Assembly: GCA_011109175.1 (NCBI GenBank)
Contig: RDEW01000015.1
Coordinates: 672,938 to 736,937 of the forward strand
DNA from: Dicyema japonicum
Lineage: Eukaryota > Dicyemida > Rhombozoa > Dicyemidae
DNA length: 64,000 nt
Direction: 5' to 3'
Shown: positions 1 to 10,560 of the stretch, piece after piece
Numbering within the stretch: the stretch's first letter is position 1
Layout: every line of letters begins with the position of its first letter
Made by a program: the position numbers and the translations under genes
The notes under the pieces: generated by a model
What the model was told of the DNA's origin: nothing
Seen by the model: the letters and a program-made list of their open reading frames with translations, nothing else
The model's database searches: none

Positions 1-622
1 GTTCTTACATCAGAACAAATGTGATAGATGCCCGATGGAGGCTATTTGGGCATGTACTAAGAATGAAGGAAGAATCGTAAAACACAGATTGGCTTTCTTT
101 GGGCATATTGTCCGCTCTGATTCACTGGAAAGAACCATTATGCTGAGCAATATTACTAGGAAGAGAAGACCTGGCCGACCAAAGACTCGGTGGCTATCTA
201 CGGTGAAAGACGTCACGGGAATGCCTATATCAAGGCTACTCCAAATTGCAACGGATCGGGGAGAGTGGAGGAAACTCGTTCATGAGATCTCCAAGGGTCG
301 GACACGACTTAATTGGACAACATAACATAACTAAGAATGAACCCGGACGCACCCGCTAACAAAGCGATGGAAGATTACTTTGATAGTTGCGACAAACCAT
401 TCCGCGGACGACCTAGATCGACACTTCCGACTGCTTTAAACAAAGACCTAAATCGTGTGAGAAAAAAATCTAAAGACGGGAGACGACATGGACGAATTGA
501 GATCACTCGCATTCGACAGAGGAAGATGGAAAAGACTAACTATAAATATTGTTTCTTTGAGTGTTGCACATGCGGGGCTATAATCATTAAGGCTTTCGTG
601 AAAGTGCCATAATAATAATAAC
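1..622 (+). pseudogene. Family B (RTE-like) retrotransposon 3' end, interrupted
   Basis: This is the C-terminal tail of an RTE-like reverse transcriptase plus its 3' UTR. Frame 3 of bases 1-67 reads ...ARWRLFGHVLRM, and the reading resumes at 336 with RMNPDAPANKAMEDYF then FRGRPRSTLPTALN, the usual end of this protein group. Between the halves sits a second element (68-329). The 3' end is a short TAA run near 610-620, and the preceding sequence (about 563-620) recurs in reverse near 20.9 and 48.1 kb. Only the last part of the ORF lies in the window. The assignment rests on motif recognition and on matching copies elsewhere in the window. Confidence 0.75.
68..329 (+). mobile_element. 5'-truncated retrotransposon tail inserted in family B
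   Basis: A second non-LTR element tail of a different type. It reads LAFFGHIVRSDSLERTIML, then RKRRPGRPKTRWL, DRGEWRKLVHEI and SKGRTRLNW, the C-terminal signature of BovB/L1-like endonuclease-RT proteins. The tail ends in a CATAA repeat. It is flanked by a perfect 12-bp direct repeat, ACTAAGAATGAA, at 56-67 and 330-341, which fits target-primed insertion into the older family B copy. It is 5'-truncated and non-functional. Confidence 0.8.
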
Positions 623-719
623 TTCCATTTATTTAGGATGAAGATCCACCGTAGTTGAATAATTTCGAATATAAGCCTTAAAATTTAGAAACTAAAAAAA
701 AGAGAGTAAACAATTATAT

Positions 720-880
720 AGAGGCTGCCCTGACTGCGTGGCTATTCCTTTTCAAAATAGCGAGCGATATTCGCTCAAATAACCAGCAGCGCTCACGAGG
801 GCTTCCTGTTTGTTTAGCGATCTGATTCCCTAGACGACTTAAGAATTCAAGCGTCGCAGGCGCAAGGTAATTTTAATATA
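720..880 (-). pseudogene. Family A element C-terminal fragment
   Basis: The reverse strand reads TLEFLSRLGNQIAKQTG then WLFERISLAILKRNSHAVRAA, the last conserved block of family A elements (seen complete at 15.8-16.0 kb). Only the extreme C-terminus and stop remain. A parallel copy of the same block lies at 1363-1440. Confidence 0.65.
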
Positions 881-1121
881 TCCTCAATTCAAACTAAAGG
901 TATCATGTAGTCTTTGGCAAATTAAATGGTTCAGAACTGATTAAAACGCTACTATCAAAGTAGTGAAGCTTACAGTACCTCAAAACAGGTACTGAAGCTG
1001 TGGGTGTCTCTCACAAAACTTAGTATCTCTGAAAGTGTTTTTACTCCAATAGTTTCGACTGCAATTCTTTCAGGAGTAGCCATTCTTAAATATTTATCAA
1101 AAATTGATTTGCGAGACCGAC

Positions 1122-1346
1122 ATGGCGTAGGCTCAAATACATCCAGAGAGGGAGGCCTCAGCGGGAGTGAGTGAAAAAATTAAAATTATCTTGATGTTGG
1201 AAAAAATCCACTTTGATGCGAAGTTAAATGAAGAACATGAAAAATTATTGAGACGAGAGAATATGGAAGAGAAAATAGCGGATTTCCATATGAAAGGCGG
1301 TGATTTGCCTTTGTCGGGCGAGAACACAAAGGAAAGATTTTTTTAA
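1122..1346 (+). CDS. Small two-exon hypothetical protein
   Basis: Not recognised. The reading is ATG-GC, a 24-nt GT...AG intron at 1127-1150, then an uninterrupted exon to TAA at 1344-1346. It gives about 66 residues starting MAEASAGVSEKIKI, with a charged helical middle (KLNEEHEKLLRRENMEEK) and ending GENTKERFF. Intron size matches the other host genes in the window, and the protein looks soluble with possible coiled-coil character. The 3' end nearly abuts a family A relic. The alternative is a chance ORF opened by a convenient microintron. Confidence 0.4.
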
Positions 1347-1362
1347 TAATAAAAAAGTTAGT

Positions 1363-2760
1363 TAGTTGCCGCCCTCACTGTGTGGCTGTTCCCTCTCAGA
1401 ATTGCGAGCGAAATTCGCTCAAATAGCCAGCGGCGTTAACGGAGATCTCCAGTGCATGAGGTGATCCTGTTTCCAAGACGTCCGAAAATCTCTAGTGTAG
1501 AGGGGGAGTAGGATTCGGAAGTCTCCATAGCAAGGGGAACAAATTTGACATTAATGGGAAGGTCGACGTATTTCTCGAGTTTGGCCTTCTCCGCCTTGAC
1601 GGCTGCAGAGCAGGCCTTTGAAGCGCAATCGTGAAGATTGTTCGGGGCGAACGTGTCTGTACATGTCACATCCTAAACAAGTGGTTTCCCGGCCTCAAAG
1701 GGAAATATGGTCATCCCGTTCGGTCATTTCCCGTCACTTCTGCATAACCCGACCGGTTCAAGAATGGCCGAGTATCCAGCAGCATCCATAGCCCGCTTGA
1801 CAATCTCATTCAGACCTTTGTGCCTTGGAGATCTGCCAGCGCTCCTCTTGCAGGCGAGAGGGTGCAGGCCATAGCAGTCTATCAGGATGCCACATCGGCA
1901 CGGGTGAGGTACACATACTTTCAGTCCCAGCCGCAGAGAGATACCACTTCTAACGCATTCATTATCCAGAAAAATACCCGAGCTCCATTTGGGATGGCGT
2001 TTAGCCAAGCTCCGCTCTCAGGGGAAGCCCCCGAAAGCAAACAAGCGCGTCGGTGCTGATTGGCTGATTCCAATACGAGTCCAAATGATTTCCAACATAA
2101 TAAATTGTCCAGGTTTCGCTGGCAGTTTTGTGAATGAGGCAGGGGGAGGTTGGTGGCATTCCAGGCTTCTCGTGCGTGGATTATGTCTTGGTCAATTGAG
2201 AATTAGGGTAGGGAGTGTAGAATCCTCCTGACCAAAGGTACGCAGGCCGTGAGTGAAGACAGATGTGCAGGAAGTGAGACTTCCAAAGTACGACAGATAC
2301 CAAGACCCCGAAATCTAACTGGGAATGTAGCTTGCTTCCATGTGACCGTCGAATTTGACATTAAATATTTGCTCCGTCGAGCTGAGGAAAGACAAATCAA
2401 AAGGCTCAAGCTGCTCTAGTTGGGAATAGTACGGGGCTGTCCTGAGTAAATAGGCGATTCTCTGAATTTAAAGACTTCTTTTCATGAGGAATAGTACTGA
2501 GTGTGAGTCAAGTAGCTGTAATCTGTCCAGCGATTCGCATAGGAGTTGTTTTTTGTCAAGGAGGACATGCTTCATCGCATTCCTAGTGATGGGGGATCCA
2601 AGAAAAATCAATTCGTTTTCAGGGGTCGAAATCCCACCAGGAAACAAGGAGTAAAATTTTGGAACAATTGAAGAGAAGTTATCGTCAGCAAAATTAATTA
2701 ATTCCAAGTGAGTTCTAGGAGTGACCGGTATTTAATGACCGCTAATCTCCTGTAAGTTAG
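1363..2760 (-). pseudogene. Family A element: RT remainder plus C-terminal endonuclease-like domain
   Basis: Minus-strand relic of a non-LTR element. From high to low coordinates: late RT (ENELIFLGSPI, then LLCESLDRLQLLDSHSVLFL), a connector (VRFRGLGICRTLEVSLPAHL), the Cys/His segment (VCVPHPCRCG...GLHPLACKRSAGRSPRH), and the core EPVGLCRSDGK...DVTCTDTFAP that resembles the KPD...DVT core of restriction-like endonucleases of R2-type elements. It ends LFERISLAILRGN...RAAT. Several stops and shifts interrupt it (for example after SDGK). The function inferred for intact relatives is target nicking and reverse transcription. Confidence 0.7.
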
Positions 2761-3114
2761 TGAGGCCGGGGTTACTTAACAAAGGAACCATCAGACTTAT
2801 TTTACGAGAAAATTAAAAGACCACATAATCCTTCGGTGCTTCTATTATTTTAAACAGTTGGTCTCCAATTATATTTTATTAATGTCATCTTCACAGCTTC
2901 CAAATAAATTTTGCGGAAAAATCTCTTAGTTTTTTAAATTTATGAGACCGTGCGAGAATAGAAATTAAGTGATAAAAATAGAGGATTTCCGAAGTAAACG
3001 AAATCGACGACTGTGACAAATGTTGAAGTGCTTTAATACCAAAAATAATACTTATTTTGATGGCCTTCAAGTCAACATTCTTTTATTGCCGAAAGTTCAC
3101 AAGTAAAAAGTTAA

Positions 3115-3330
3115 CAGAGTGGTTAATTGAGGTAGTAAGTTGAGTTGGTGAAGCACCTCTATTGTAATAAATGTCAATTTGCCTCATTATGGATGAAAAG
3201 CTTACCTACCATCTTCTGTGGTCACGAAGGAGGTAATGGACTCGGAAGACATCGGAGACTCGAAGTTCTGACCAAAGGACGGGTTAGAATCCCGTCCAAC
3301 CCACGGCTTCCGTTTCAGAAAAAAAGGTGA
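3115..3330 (+). repeat. SINE-like repeat, copy 1
   Basis: Related segments occur on the plus strand near 15.15, 33.9 and 45.25 kb. They share an ATGGATGAAA block followed about 30-40 bases later by a GACGAGGTG...GACTCGG-type segment. This copy also carries ACGGGTTAGAATCCCGT, which resembles a tRNA T-arm/B box. A tRNA-derived SINE is the inference. No intact tRNA fold was found. Confidence 0.4.
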
Positions 3331-3379
3331 AGTAGGTCCACTCTCTTCCATTTCCATCACTCGTCATACCGTGTTGGAC

Positions 3380-3450
3380 ATCACTTCATTCACTAGTGGA
3401 AGAGTTTTCACTAGTGGAAGACTCACTAGTGGAAGACTCCTCACCAGTGG
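3380..3450 (+). repeat. Short tandem repeat, CACTAGTGGAAGA units
   Basis: Three to four imperfect copies of CACTAGTGGAAGA follow the SINE-like segment. The block just before them (about 3318-3410) has a diverged inverted counterpart near 17.72-17.82 kb, so it belongs to a dispersed repeat. Confidence 0.55.
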
Positions 3451-3983
3451 AGTTGGTCAAGGAGAAATGTTGTTATTTAGTGTTAATTAGATATAATTTT
3501 CAAATTGATTTGAACGTCAACTTGAATTATATTCTGCTTCTCACAATAATTGAATTAGTCATTTGTGAATAAAACACAAATATTCGTCAATACTAAATGC
3601 TAGCTATATTAGTAGCAAATATACTCGGACTATCTTACGTTACCACAAATCCTGAGGTGACCATGACTTACAACGAGTCCTACGATAATAACGGAGTCCA
3701 CAACTTATGATCTATTGCCAAGCAAATGAAGAGCATACACAATCAGTGAGATTATTATACAGCATTTGAGTCAAATTCTTTGGTTCCCTCAAAATGACGA
3801 CGAACAACAAAATTGTCGCAATTTTTAGAAAATTATCTGGGATTTATTCCATTTTAGACAAAAAATAATTTAATTCAGCGATTTACTCCTGTTGCGACCG
3901 AATCATCGGAGCCGTTGGTCCAATGACGGCTGAGATCTTGCGCGGAACTCGGAGGATTGCTTGCCAGAAAGAAAAGAGATCAA
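3450..3983. other. No gene recognised
   Basis: AT-rich sequence with only short open frames. I see no conserved motif on either strand. Confidence 0.5.
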
Positions 3984-4059
3984 CGAGAAGGGTTATGGCT
4001 AAGACAAAAGATTGGAATAGCCATACTCCGAGGGAACTCGGTTCGCAATCCACGCAGCA
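3984..4059 (+). repeat. 76-bp dispersed repeat (partner at 11909-11983)
   Basis: Nearly identical to 11909-11983, both beginning AGGGTTATGGCTAAGACAAA and ending CACGCAGCAG, with very few differences. The flanks differ, so this is a dispersed unit and not a large duplication. Identity unknown. Confidence 0.65.
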
Positions 4060-4149
4060 GGCTTCCTCAACTGACAATGTTTAATTATTAAAAAAATTTT
4101 TTGTTAAAAAAAAAATTGAAAACTTGTATTGATTATTTTTTTTTAATTT

Positions 4150-4527
4150 TTAAATAAAATAAAAGTAAATTTTATGGGAATAAAATATTCTTGGAATTAT
4201 ACAGATTTTTTGCCAAAAGACAGAAGTTGGACAAAAAGTATACATGGACGTCATGTCCACCCATGCCATACGGATCCTCGAAAACAATAAGATACTGGAA
4301 CGTAGACTTCCTGAGAGGCGTTTCAGAAACTGCTGCTCCAGAAGGCCATCAGAGTAAGCATCATCCATTTCTGGTTGGAAAAGTAAAGGTGATTGAAACG
4401 AAGCGGAAACGATCTCCGAGGGCTGAGTATTTTTCAGTTTTTTACATTCGACAGAACCTGCATTTGGGGAGTCAGAATAAGCAGATAATGTTTTTTGTGA
4501 AGAAGTGAATCCGTTGACGCATGTCAC
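4150..4527 (-). CDS. Possible microintron-containing hypothetical gene
   Basis: The minus strand has a long open frame starting MTCVNGFTSSQKTLS. Removing a 23-nt GT...AG segment (GTAAAAAACTG...CTCAG) gives GDRFRFVSITFTF. A second frame further on reads STFQYLIVFEDPYGMGGHDV then HVYFLSNFCLLAKNLYNSKN to a stop. The join between those two parts is unresolved. Codon content looks host-like, but no family is recognised and the model is incomplete. Confidence 0.3.
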   Translation of the reverse strand: MTCVNGFTSSQKTLSAYSDSPNAGSVECKKLKNTQPSEIVSASFQSPLLFQPEMDDAYSDGLLEQQFLKRLSGSLRSSILLFSRIRMAWVDMTSMYTFCPTSVFWQKICIIPRIFYSHKIYFYFI

Positions 4528-4699
4528 ACTTCACACACGAGATCTTCCATGTAAAATTTTAAAAATTATCATCCCACAGGTCTCATCTCTGCTGTCAAGG
4601 GGGCTCTATCAAAGACGGGTCTTTTGCAGATTTAAGTTTTCTTCCAATTCCATTAAGATCCTTGTTAGAGCCACATGGAGGGTGACGCCTCTGAACGAT

Positions 4700-5055
4700 G
4701 GTTTGTTCTCATTATTATTATTACCCCCAGGATCACTGGATAAAGAGAAAGAAAGAGTTCTCATTGTTAAAGTAATTGTCCATTGTTATATTTGCAAGGG
4801 CGTTTATGTCCATTCTAAGCACGTGCCCAAGCAGTCTCCATCTTGATTCAATAATGTCGATGCTTATTGACTTCGATTGTGCCACAGAGTATAATTTTCA
4901 ACCTATGCCCATTAAATTGCGTAATTGTTTTCGATGAAATATATCCATTTTCTTGAGCTCTAGCTCTGTGACCCCCATGTACCCGAGTTGCACATAAGCA
5001 CCGGCTTTATATATGCGTTGCATAGTCTTATTCTTAGATTAGTTTTTATTAGTTT
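4700..5055 (-). pseudogene. Family B-like RT C-terminal fragment with TAA-rich 3' tail
   Basis: The minus strand reads AGAYVQLGYMGVTELELKKM, DIFHRKQLRNLMGI, then SRWRLLGHVLRMDINALANI and TMDNYF, the conserved end of RTE-like RT. The 3' UTR ends with ...CCAGTGATCCTGGGGGTAAT followed by TAA repeats (plus-strand 4708-4765). The same 3' tail appears as a short insertion at 25703-25804. It is 5'-truncated with stops. Confidence 0.7.
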
Positions 5056-5059
5056 TCGT

Positions 5060-6700
5060 CAGGGCTGTGGAGTCGGTAAAATATAGCACGACTCCGATTC
5101 CTCAAATATATTTCTTTAACTCCTCGACTCCGGTTATTATATAAAAAATTCAGACGTTGTAAGAATAACAGAAAAAAGAAAAAAAACATTTAGAAATGAT
5201 AATTTAACTATTATTTTTTAGAAATAATATAACTTCGACCAGGTCTTCCTTCATAGAAGGTCGAAGGTCTGATTTGATAAATTGTAGTCCAGAAAACAGC
5301 CTTTCTACGCTGACTTGTGTATGAGGTAGAACAAAGATATCATAGCTGATTTTTTGATAGCTTCAGGGTAATACTCAAAAAGATCATGAAGTGGTATTTG
5401 ACAAGAACGATCGTATTGAAGTATCACATCAGCCGCGGAATCGAATTTTTGTTTTAAAAGTTGCAATTTTGGATTCAAAGGTCTTAGGTGGTTTTAATTC
5501 GTTTTGCACTTTCAATTTTGTTCAAATATTTTTCGAAATCTTCATTCGACGATGAGGAACTGAGTTCAATTTGAATGTCAATATTATATGAATATGTATC
5601 CTTACATTCTTCTATGTTTTGTGACTCCAGTCTCTTGATTTTTAGTTCAAGGTCAAATAATCCATTTTCGCTCTATTTACCTGTTCATCCGTTAAGAGCA
5701 CTCGGTTCCTTGGATCAACATAGACAGAAGCTAACAGGGTGTCATTGATTAGCAATTGAGCTTCCCTTTTTTTCCATTGAAGTTGTATTTACTTTGGAAT
5801 TGAGCTTCCCTTTTTTCCTCCTCTTTTGGAAATATATATTGAATTTTTCCATTCCCATAGAAATGATCCACCTGTAACCGTTTTGTAGTTTGGAAAAAAG
5901 GATATAAAACAAGTTCTTCCCATTGCTTTTCAGTTGGTGAAATGTTTTGGTTGCCAACATCCCCAATAAAAGACTTTAATTCAATTAATCGACGAATCAT
6001 AAGTATGTGCTTTCCCAGCGTGTTTCCTGATCAAGTATAGCACCTTTCCCCGCTCTTCGTTCTAGAAGATTATCAATCTTGGATGTACGTGCTGATGCAG
6101 ATATTTGTCGTATATATTGATTATTCCTGCAATATAAGGATCTTTTATGCCATCTCTTATAGCCAATTGTTAGTTTGTGTACTACACATCCCATGTGCTG
6201 GATTTGGCACAACATTGATGCATTTTCAGTGATGTTATCTAATAAATCATCAGAATCATGATTTTCTTCAACATCTCTCTGAGTTGTATTATTTATCTTG
6301 GCAATTAATTTTTTCATGTTCGCAGTATTGTCGATAACTATGCACAAAATCTGTTCCTTCTTAATTTCAAAGTCTTCAAGAACCAATTTTTCAGATGATT
6401 ACCGTCATGGTGAGCTGCAGTGTCTTTTAATGATAATGTCCTCGTAGCAACCTGGCCATTCTGAGAATAGAATCGAATTGCGAAATAATTTACTCGGTGT
6501 CGTGTAGTACATTCCATTTTAATATGTAATAACTTTCTAACGAGGAGAGTTTTCAAATAGTTTTTTCTCTTTATGGCTTCGTCAATAACGAGATTTCGTA
6601 TACTTTGTCTCTCTAGTGAAATGCCTAACTTCTTGGCTATTTCTCCATTAAGTCCAAGAAATCCTGGTTGAGAAAAAAAGTGAGAGGTACACAATTCACA
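5060..6700 (-). pseudogene. hAT-family transposase relic
   Basis: The minus strand encodes pieces of a hAT transposase in order: ISLERQSIRNLVIDEAIKRK near 6.6 kb, the VIDNTANMKK block near 6.33 kb, the CVVHKLTIGYKRW block near 6.17 kb, QETRWESTYL near 6.0 kb, LKSFIGDVGNQNISPTEKQW near 5.95 kb, LASVYVDPRNRVLLTDEQVN near 5.7 kb, and the hAT dimerisation region (QVSVERLFSGLQFIKSDLRP) near 5.28 kb. Frameshifts separate them. The left end, CAGGGCTGTGGAGTCGG at 5060, is a typical hAT terminal repeat, followed by subterminal ACTCCGATTCC-type motifs. I could not find the matching right end, so the copy is probably truncated. It would have been a cut-and-paste DNA transposase; it is now dead. Confidence 0.8.
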
Positions 6701-6972
6701 GAAACAAGTTCAATGAGATGCATTTAAAATTTTCAGCATCCATGAGTAATTTTATCAGATTGAAAAAACTTATTTATTACTGGCTGACTTCGAGATGTAG
6801 TATTTTCTAAGGGCACGTCAAAGGAAAACTAATCACAAGAATAACTCTGTATGTTGAGAAATCCGTTATATCAAAGTTAGAAGTTAACTTGGAAATAATT
6901 ATTTCACGGTAATCAGTCAAAGCCAACATGAAGGTTCGCTTTCGGTCGTTGAGTCGTCCAAAACAGAACAGA

Positions 6973-7010
6973 AAATGAAGTTCGTGAGTTGGAACTGTGG
7001 AAAGCTTTAA
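6973..7010 (+). pseudogene. Fragment of an APE-type endonuclease start
   Basis: A short frame reads MKFVSWNCGKL and then stops, resembling the first strand of APE endonucleases of non-LTR elements. Nothing else of the domain is readable downstream. This is a weak call from motif similarity alone. Confidence 0.3.
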
Positions 7011-7536
7011 GAGCCTGATTTCAGAATTTACGGTACTTCCTCTCCTATGTAGAATTCAGCGTCTCCCAGTGTTTCTTTAACTTCTACGGCTTCTTTATTG
7101 TTCTTGGCCTACAGTAATGTAAGAAACTACGCTCTTTTCTGTGTACTTCATATTAGTGATGATTTGCGGAACCGGATTTTCTTCTGGGATTCACTCACAA
7201 AAAAAGAAAAAAACAAGAAGTCAAGAACTTTTTCATGACTGTTCTTAATTCTTAAATAAAGTGAGTTCTGCCTAGGATGAGGTTTAATAATGGAAACATT
7301 ACTATTCCTTGGCGGCGGTGCTTTTTTGTCTTAAATTTTATAACTAAATTTTTGCCTTGTTTTAGTCATAAACCGTGGTTATTAAATTATTTATTCACTA
7401 GCTTCGCTCACAGTGTGCTAATTCCTGTGGAGGGCCTGTGCTGCGCAGTTCGCTTCACATATTGATCTGATGCCAAAAATATCATTTTTATCCCAGTTTA
7501 TTATTATTAGCAATGTCCCCGGAACCAGAATAGTAA

Positions 7537-8120
7537 CTAATTTAAGATTCCATTTTTGCCATCCGTCTCTGGACACGCGCCGTGAGTCGTTTCCATCTTC
7601 CCCTGATTCTCGCATCCGCCCTCAGATCTTCCAGATCCTCTCCTGTTTTCAGTTTTCTTCCTATGCAAGTGAGTTCTCTGTCGACTTCGATACGTTGTTT
7701 TGTTTAATACAGAAAAGTATGATTCCATGGCCTGATTGACCAAGGCCATTTCCGAAGCTCTTCGGATATGTCCAAAGAGCTGTCTTTTCGCAGAAGTAAC
7801 TTTATTGTTGTTTGAGTAATTCTATATAGCTCGTTGGTTATCCGTTTTGGCCAGTAGACTCCCAGGAAGAGTCATAGTTGTTTTTCTGTGGAAAAAGTTG
7901 AGGTTTTCCAGTTCTTTGGCGGTTAAGCCCCAGGTCCCCGCGTTATAAAGTAGAATTGGTTCGATAAAGGAGTTGTACAACCGAATTCAAAGGCGAGTGC
8001 CTATGTACTTTCGTCGCATTCAGATCGCCCACAATTTTTTGAAAGAAGCAACCCCAGAACTTTCCTGTGAATAACGTCCTCCAAATCCTCGAGGAGAGAT
8101 CCAACTTATTCAGTTTAGGA
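7537..8120 (-). pseudogene. Family B (RTE-like) RT C-terminal fragment
   Basis: The minus strand reads RLYNSFIEPILLYNAGTWGL, then KELENLNFFHRK, and further on LFGHIRRASEMALVNQAMES with a short remnant of the terminal block. The arrangement matches family B copies at 19 and 56 kb. Two in-frame stops precede RLYNSFIEP. Polymerase domain missing. Confidence 0.7.
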
Positions 8121-8230
8121 AATTAATTTTTTGACCAATTCTTTACTCTGATCGATCCCATGTAAATTTCTCTTTAAACCTGGGGACCAACCTTCATTTA
8201 TCTTTACACTAGATTATTATCATTTATAAA

Positions 8231-9207
8231 GGTTCGATCATGGAGGGGTGTCCGGCGGCGTCCAAAGCTCGCCTAACGACTTCGTTTGAGGCCATGTGTC
8301 TGGGAAATCTGCCTGCACTCTTCCTGCAGAAGAGAGTGTGTAGGCCAAAACAGTCGATCTGGTATCCGCTTCGGCACGATGTGGAACACAAACGTTTAAT
8401 CCCAGTCGCAATGAGATCCCAATACGGACGCATTCATCATCCAGGAAGGTACCCAGAACTCCATTGGGAATGGAGTTGAGCCAGGCACCGCTCTCGGTTT
8501 TCGTTGTCCACTCGAGGAAAGTGCCCTGATGGCTGCGTGGGTGCCATCTTCGATTAACTTCGACCGGACAGTTCTCTTGAGACGGAACACTTCGACTTCC
8601 TCGTTCTGACCACGTGTCTCCCTCGTACGGATAGAAGCCATGGGACAACTGGAGATGTGGATAATTCCAAAAAAACGAATATTGGTCCTCATGGGGGTAG
8701 CGATAGACTCCTTTCCATGACCATCTCGATCAAGTCCCAGTGTGGAAGACGCAAAACTGAATAAACGCATCCAATCATGTAATGCGTTAGTCCGGAGGGC
8801 ATTTTCGATCGTTTTGGAAACGGCCTCTGCAGCGACAGGTCGTACGGCTTTTGGAATTCTCACAAGGATAGTCCGTGAAGAACGTAATTCAGAGATGAGA
8901 CGTAGGAATGTTTCAAGGTCCATGGTTGATGAGTAATTAACGGGAGAGTTGACATTGGCACGAGCACAAGGAACCTCCCTGCATAGGCCGAGGCATGAAT
9001 GGCAGTGCCATACTCCAAGCACGCTCGCTGCGGCTTGTGAGAGCGTGATACACCCGAGGTGGAAGAAATCTCCAAAAGCAGAGCAAGAGATACCACGCTT
9101 CCGAGTTCTGACAAGCCGACATGACAAACACATCTAGTTGACTTGGCTGGTACCTTTTTCTTCGAAGTGGGAACATTCTTTTCAGGTGTTTTTTTCACAA
9201 CAGGCAT
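8231..9207 (-). pseudogene. Family A element: PHD finger N-terminus joined to C-terminal domain (RT deleted)
   Basis: The minus strand starts at 9207 with MPVVKKTPEKNVPTSKKK and leads into a PHD-like zinc finger (RGISC...FFHLGCI...VWHCHSCL, one frameshift). A linker follows (RTILVRIPKAVRPVAAEAVS, then KLIEDGTHAAIRAL). The RT is absent: the frame passes within a few codons to WLNSIPNGVLGTFLDDECVR, IGISLRLGLNVCVPH and the start of the C-terminal domain, ending MIEP at 8231. Family knowledge: PHD finger plus RT plus this C-terminus occurs in metazoan non-LTR-type proteins. This copy is an internal-deletion derivative. Confidence 0.7.
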
Positions 9208-9247
9208 AATCAAAACAACGACCGTCCACAACAACACGTCTTATATT

Positions 9248-9400
9248 GAGCTTTGGACGCCGTCGGACACCCCTCCATGCTCGAACCTGTCGGCCTTTGC
9301 AAACGGGACAGGAAACGACCAGATGAGATGACAATCTTCCCCTTTGAAGCCGGGAAATCTCTTGTCTGGGACGTTACCTGCTTTGACTTTATGGCAAATT
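9248..9400 (+). pseudogene. Family A C-terminal continuation in opposite orientation
   Basis: The plus strand reads HPSMLEPVGLCKRD, RKRPDEMTIFPFEAGKSLVW and DVTCFDF, which is exactly what should follow the minus-strand copy ending at 8231. The first 40 bases (9248-9287) are the inverted repeat of 8231-8270 with two mismatches. Homology stops near 9390. It looks like one element with its 5' portion inverted. Confidence 0.7.
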
Positions 9401-10040
9401 TACCTAGGAAAATTTTTTTTAAAATATTAAAAAAATAATCAAAAACTTTATTAAAATATAGAATAATGTAATTCAAAACGTTTTCATGTTAAAAATTCCG
9501 GTCTTTAGATAATAATTTTACACTAATAAAAATCTTTACTTAATAGACATGTGGAAGGAGATTTTTTCAAATAGCCGTATGTGCTTATAGAAATATGTTA
9601 TTTTTCCACTTTTGTATTAAAAAAGCTTATTAACAAAAAATCTATAATTCAGATACTTCTTAATTCCGCATAAATCGTTACTGAAATACAATTTTTGAAT
9701 ATGCTAGCTCGTCTTCTACGGTGAAATAAGTTTTCCTGTCACCCCTATCAAATTATAAACCAATGTTAACATAATATAGCTGATAAATTGCTCCATAGTT
9801 CACTTTAATAGATTACTTCCAGGCATTTTTTATTAAAATTCCATTTCCATCAAAATTATAGTTATTTTTTACATCAATAAATTTTTATAATAATATTCAA
9901 CAATTTCAAGACAATTCCCCTTCTGGCCAGAATTATTTTGGGTAGATAGCCAATTTCAAATGAATTTTCTGTTTTCAATCAAAGTTTATTTGTGTATTCA
10001 CACATATTTACATCGATTTCGTAGATCGAACCAATTTTTT
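9400..10040. other. No gene recognised
   Basis: Very AT-rich, no open frame of note, no motif seen. Confidence 0.5.
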
Positions 10041-10560
10041 CCAACTCTATAATAAATGCATGTAAAAACTCAAAAATTGCTTCGGTCAAGTTACCTTTGG
10101 CATAAATTTTCTACAATTTTTCATAGAAGGAAGTAAAACGAAATCCAATGCCCTCAAACAAGTCTTTTAAACTTTAATGTGCAAAGAAAATCATATTCGA
10201 GTAAGCATCAGTGACTCATTGGTCCTAGAGTTAGTAGATGGAATGAGAAAATCAAATATTTTTAAGTAGCACCTGTGAAATAGAAAAAATGATAGACCTG
10301 TTAGTTTGAAATATTTCTTAGACGAAAGATTCAACAAAAACCTGTTGTTTAGAAAATTCGTAAGTTGATAGAAAATTCCCCAGGATGTTTTCTAATAACA
10401 GTTTTAAGCTTTTCAATGACCTTCCAGATTGAACCCGCATGACACGTTAGTACTTTATTCAAAAACTCTAAAAATTATTAAATTAAAAATAAAAATCAAT
10501 AAAAATTTTGACTTTATTGACCTAAAAATTAAATTTTGACTTTTTTGACTTTATAGTGAA
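10040..10560 (-). repeat. AT-rich dispersed repeat R, copy 1
   Basis: The reverse complement matches 35690-36405 along most of its length, for example GAATTTTCTATCAACT, TTTCAAACTAACA and ATTTGATTTTCTCATTCCAT (one or two differences each). No coding sequence is evident. It directly precedes a family D copy. Confidence 0.7.

Noticed and set aside
3225-3310. tRNA-like T-arm (ACGGGTTAGAATCCCGT) suggesting a tRNA gene.
   Set aside because: No acceptor or anticodon stems pair around it, and related segments elsewhere lack tRNA structure; treated as SINE-like.
3883-4077. 64-codon minus-strand frame with a hydrophobic stretch resembling a membrane protein.
   Set aside because: It overlaps the 76-bp dispersed repeat shared with 11.9 kb, in a reading not maintained there, so it is probably a shadow of a repeat.
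5060-6800. A complete hAT transposon with both ends and 8-bp duplication.
   Set aside because: Only the left CAGGGCTGTGGAGTCGG end was found; no inverted partner lies to the right up to about 7 kb.
8396-9133. The 245-codon minus-strand frame as an intact host PHD-finger gene.
   Set aside because: It joins directly to family A element C-terminal sequence, has frameshifts, and the same C-terminus occurs in several dispersed relics.
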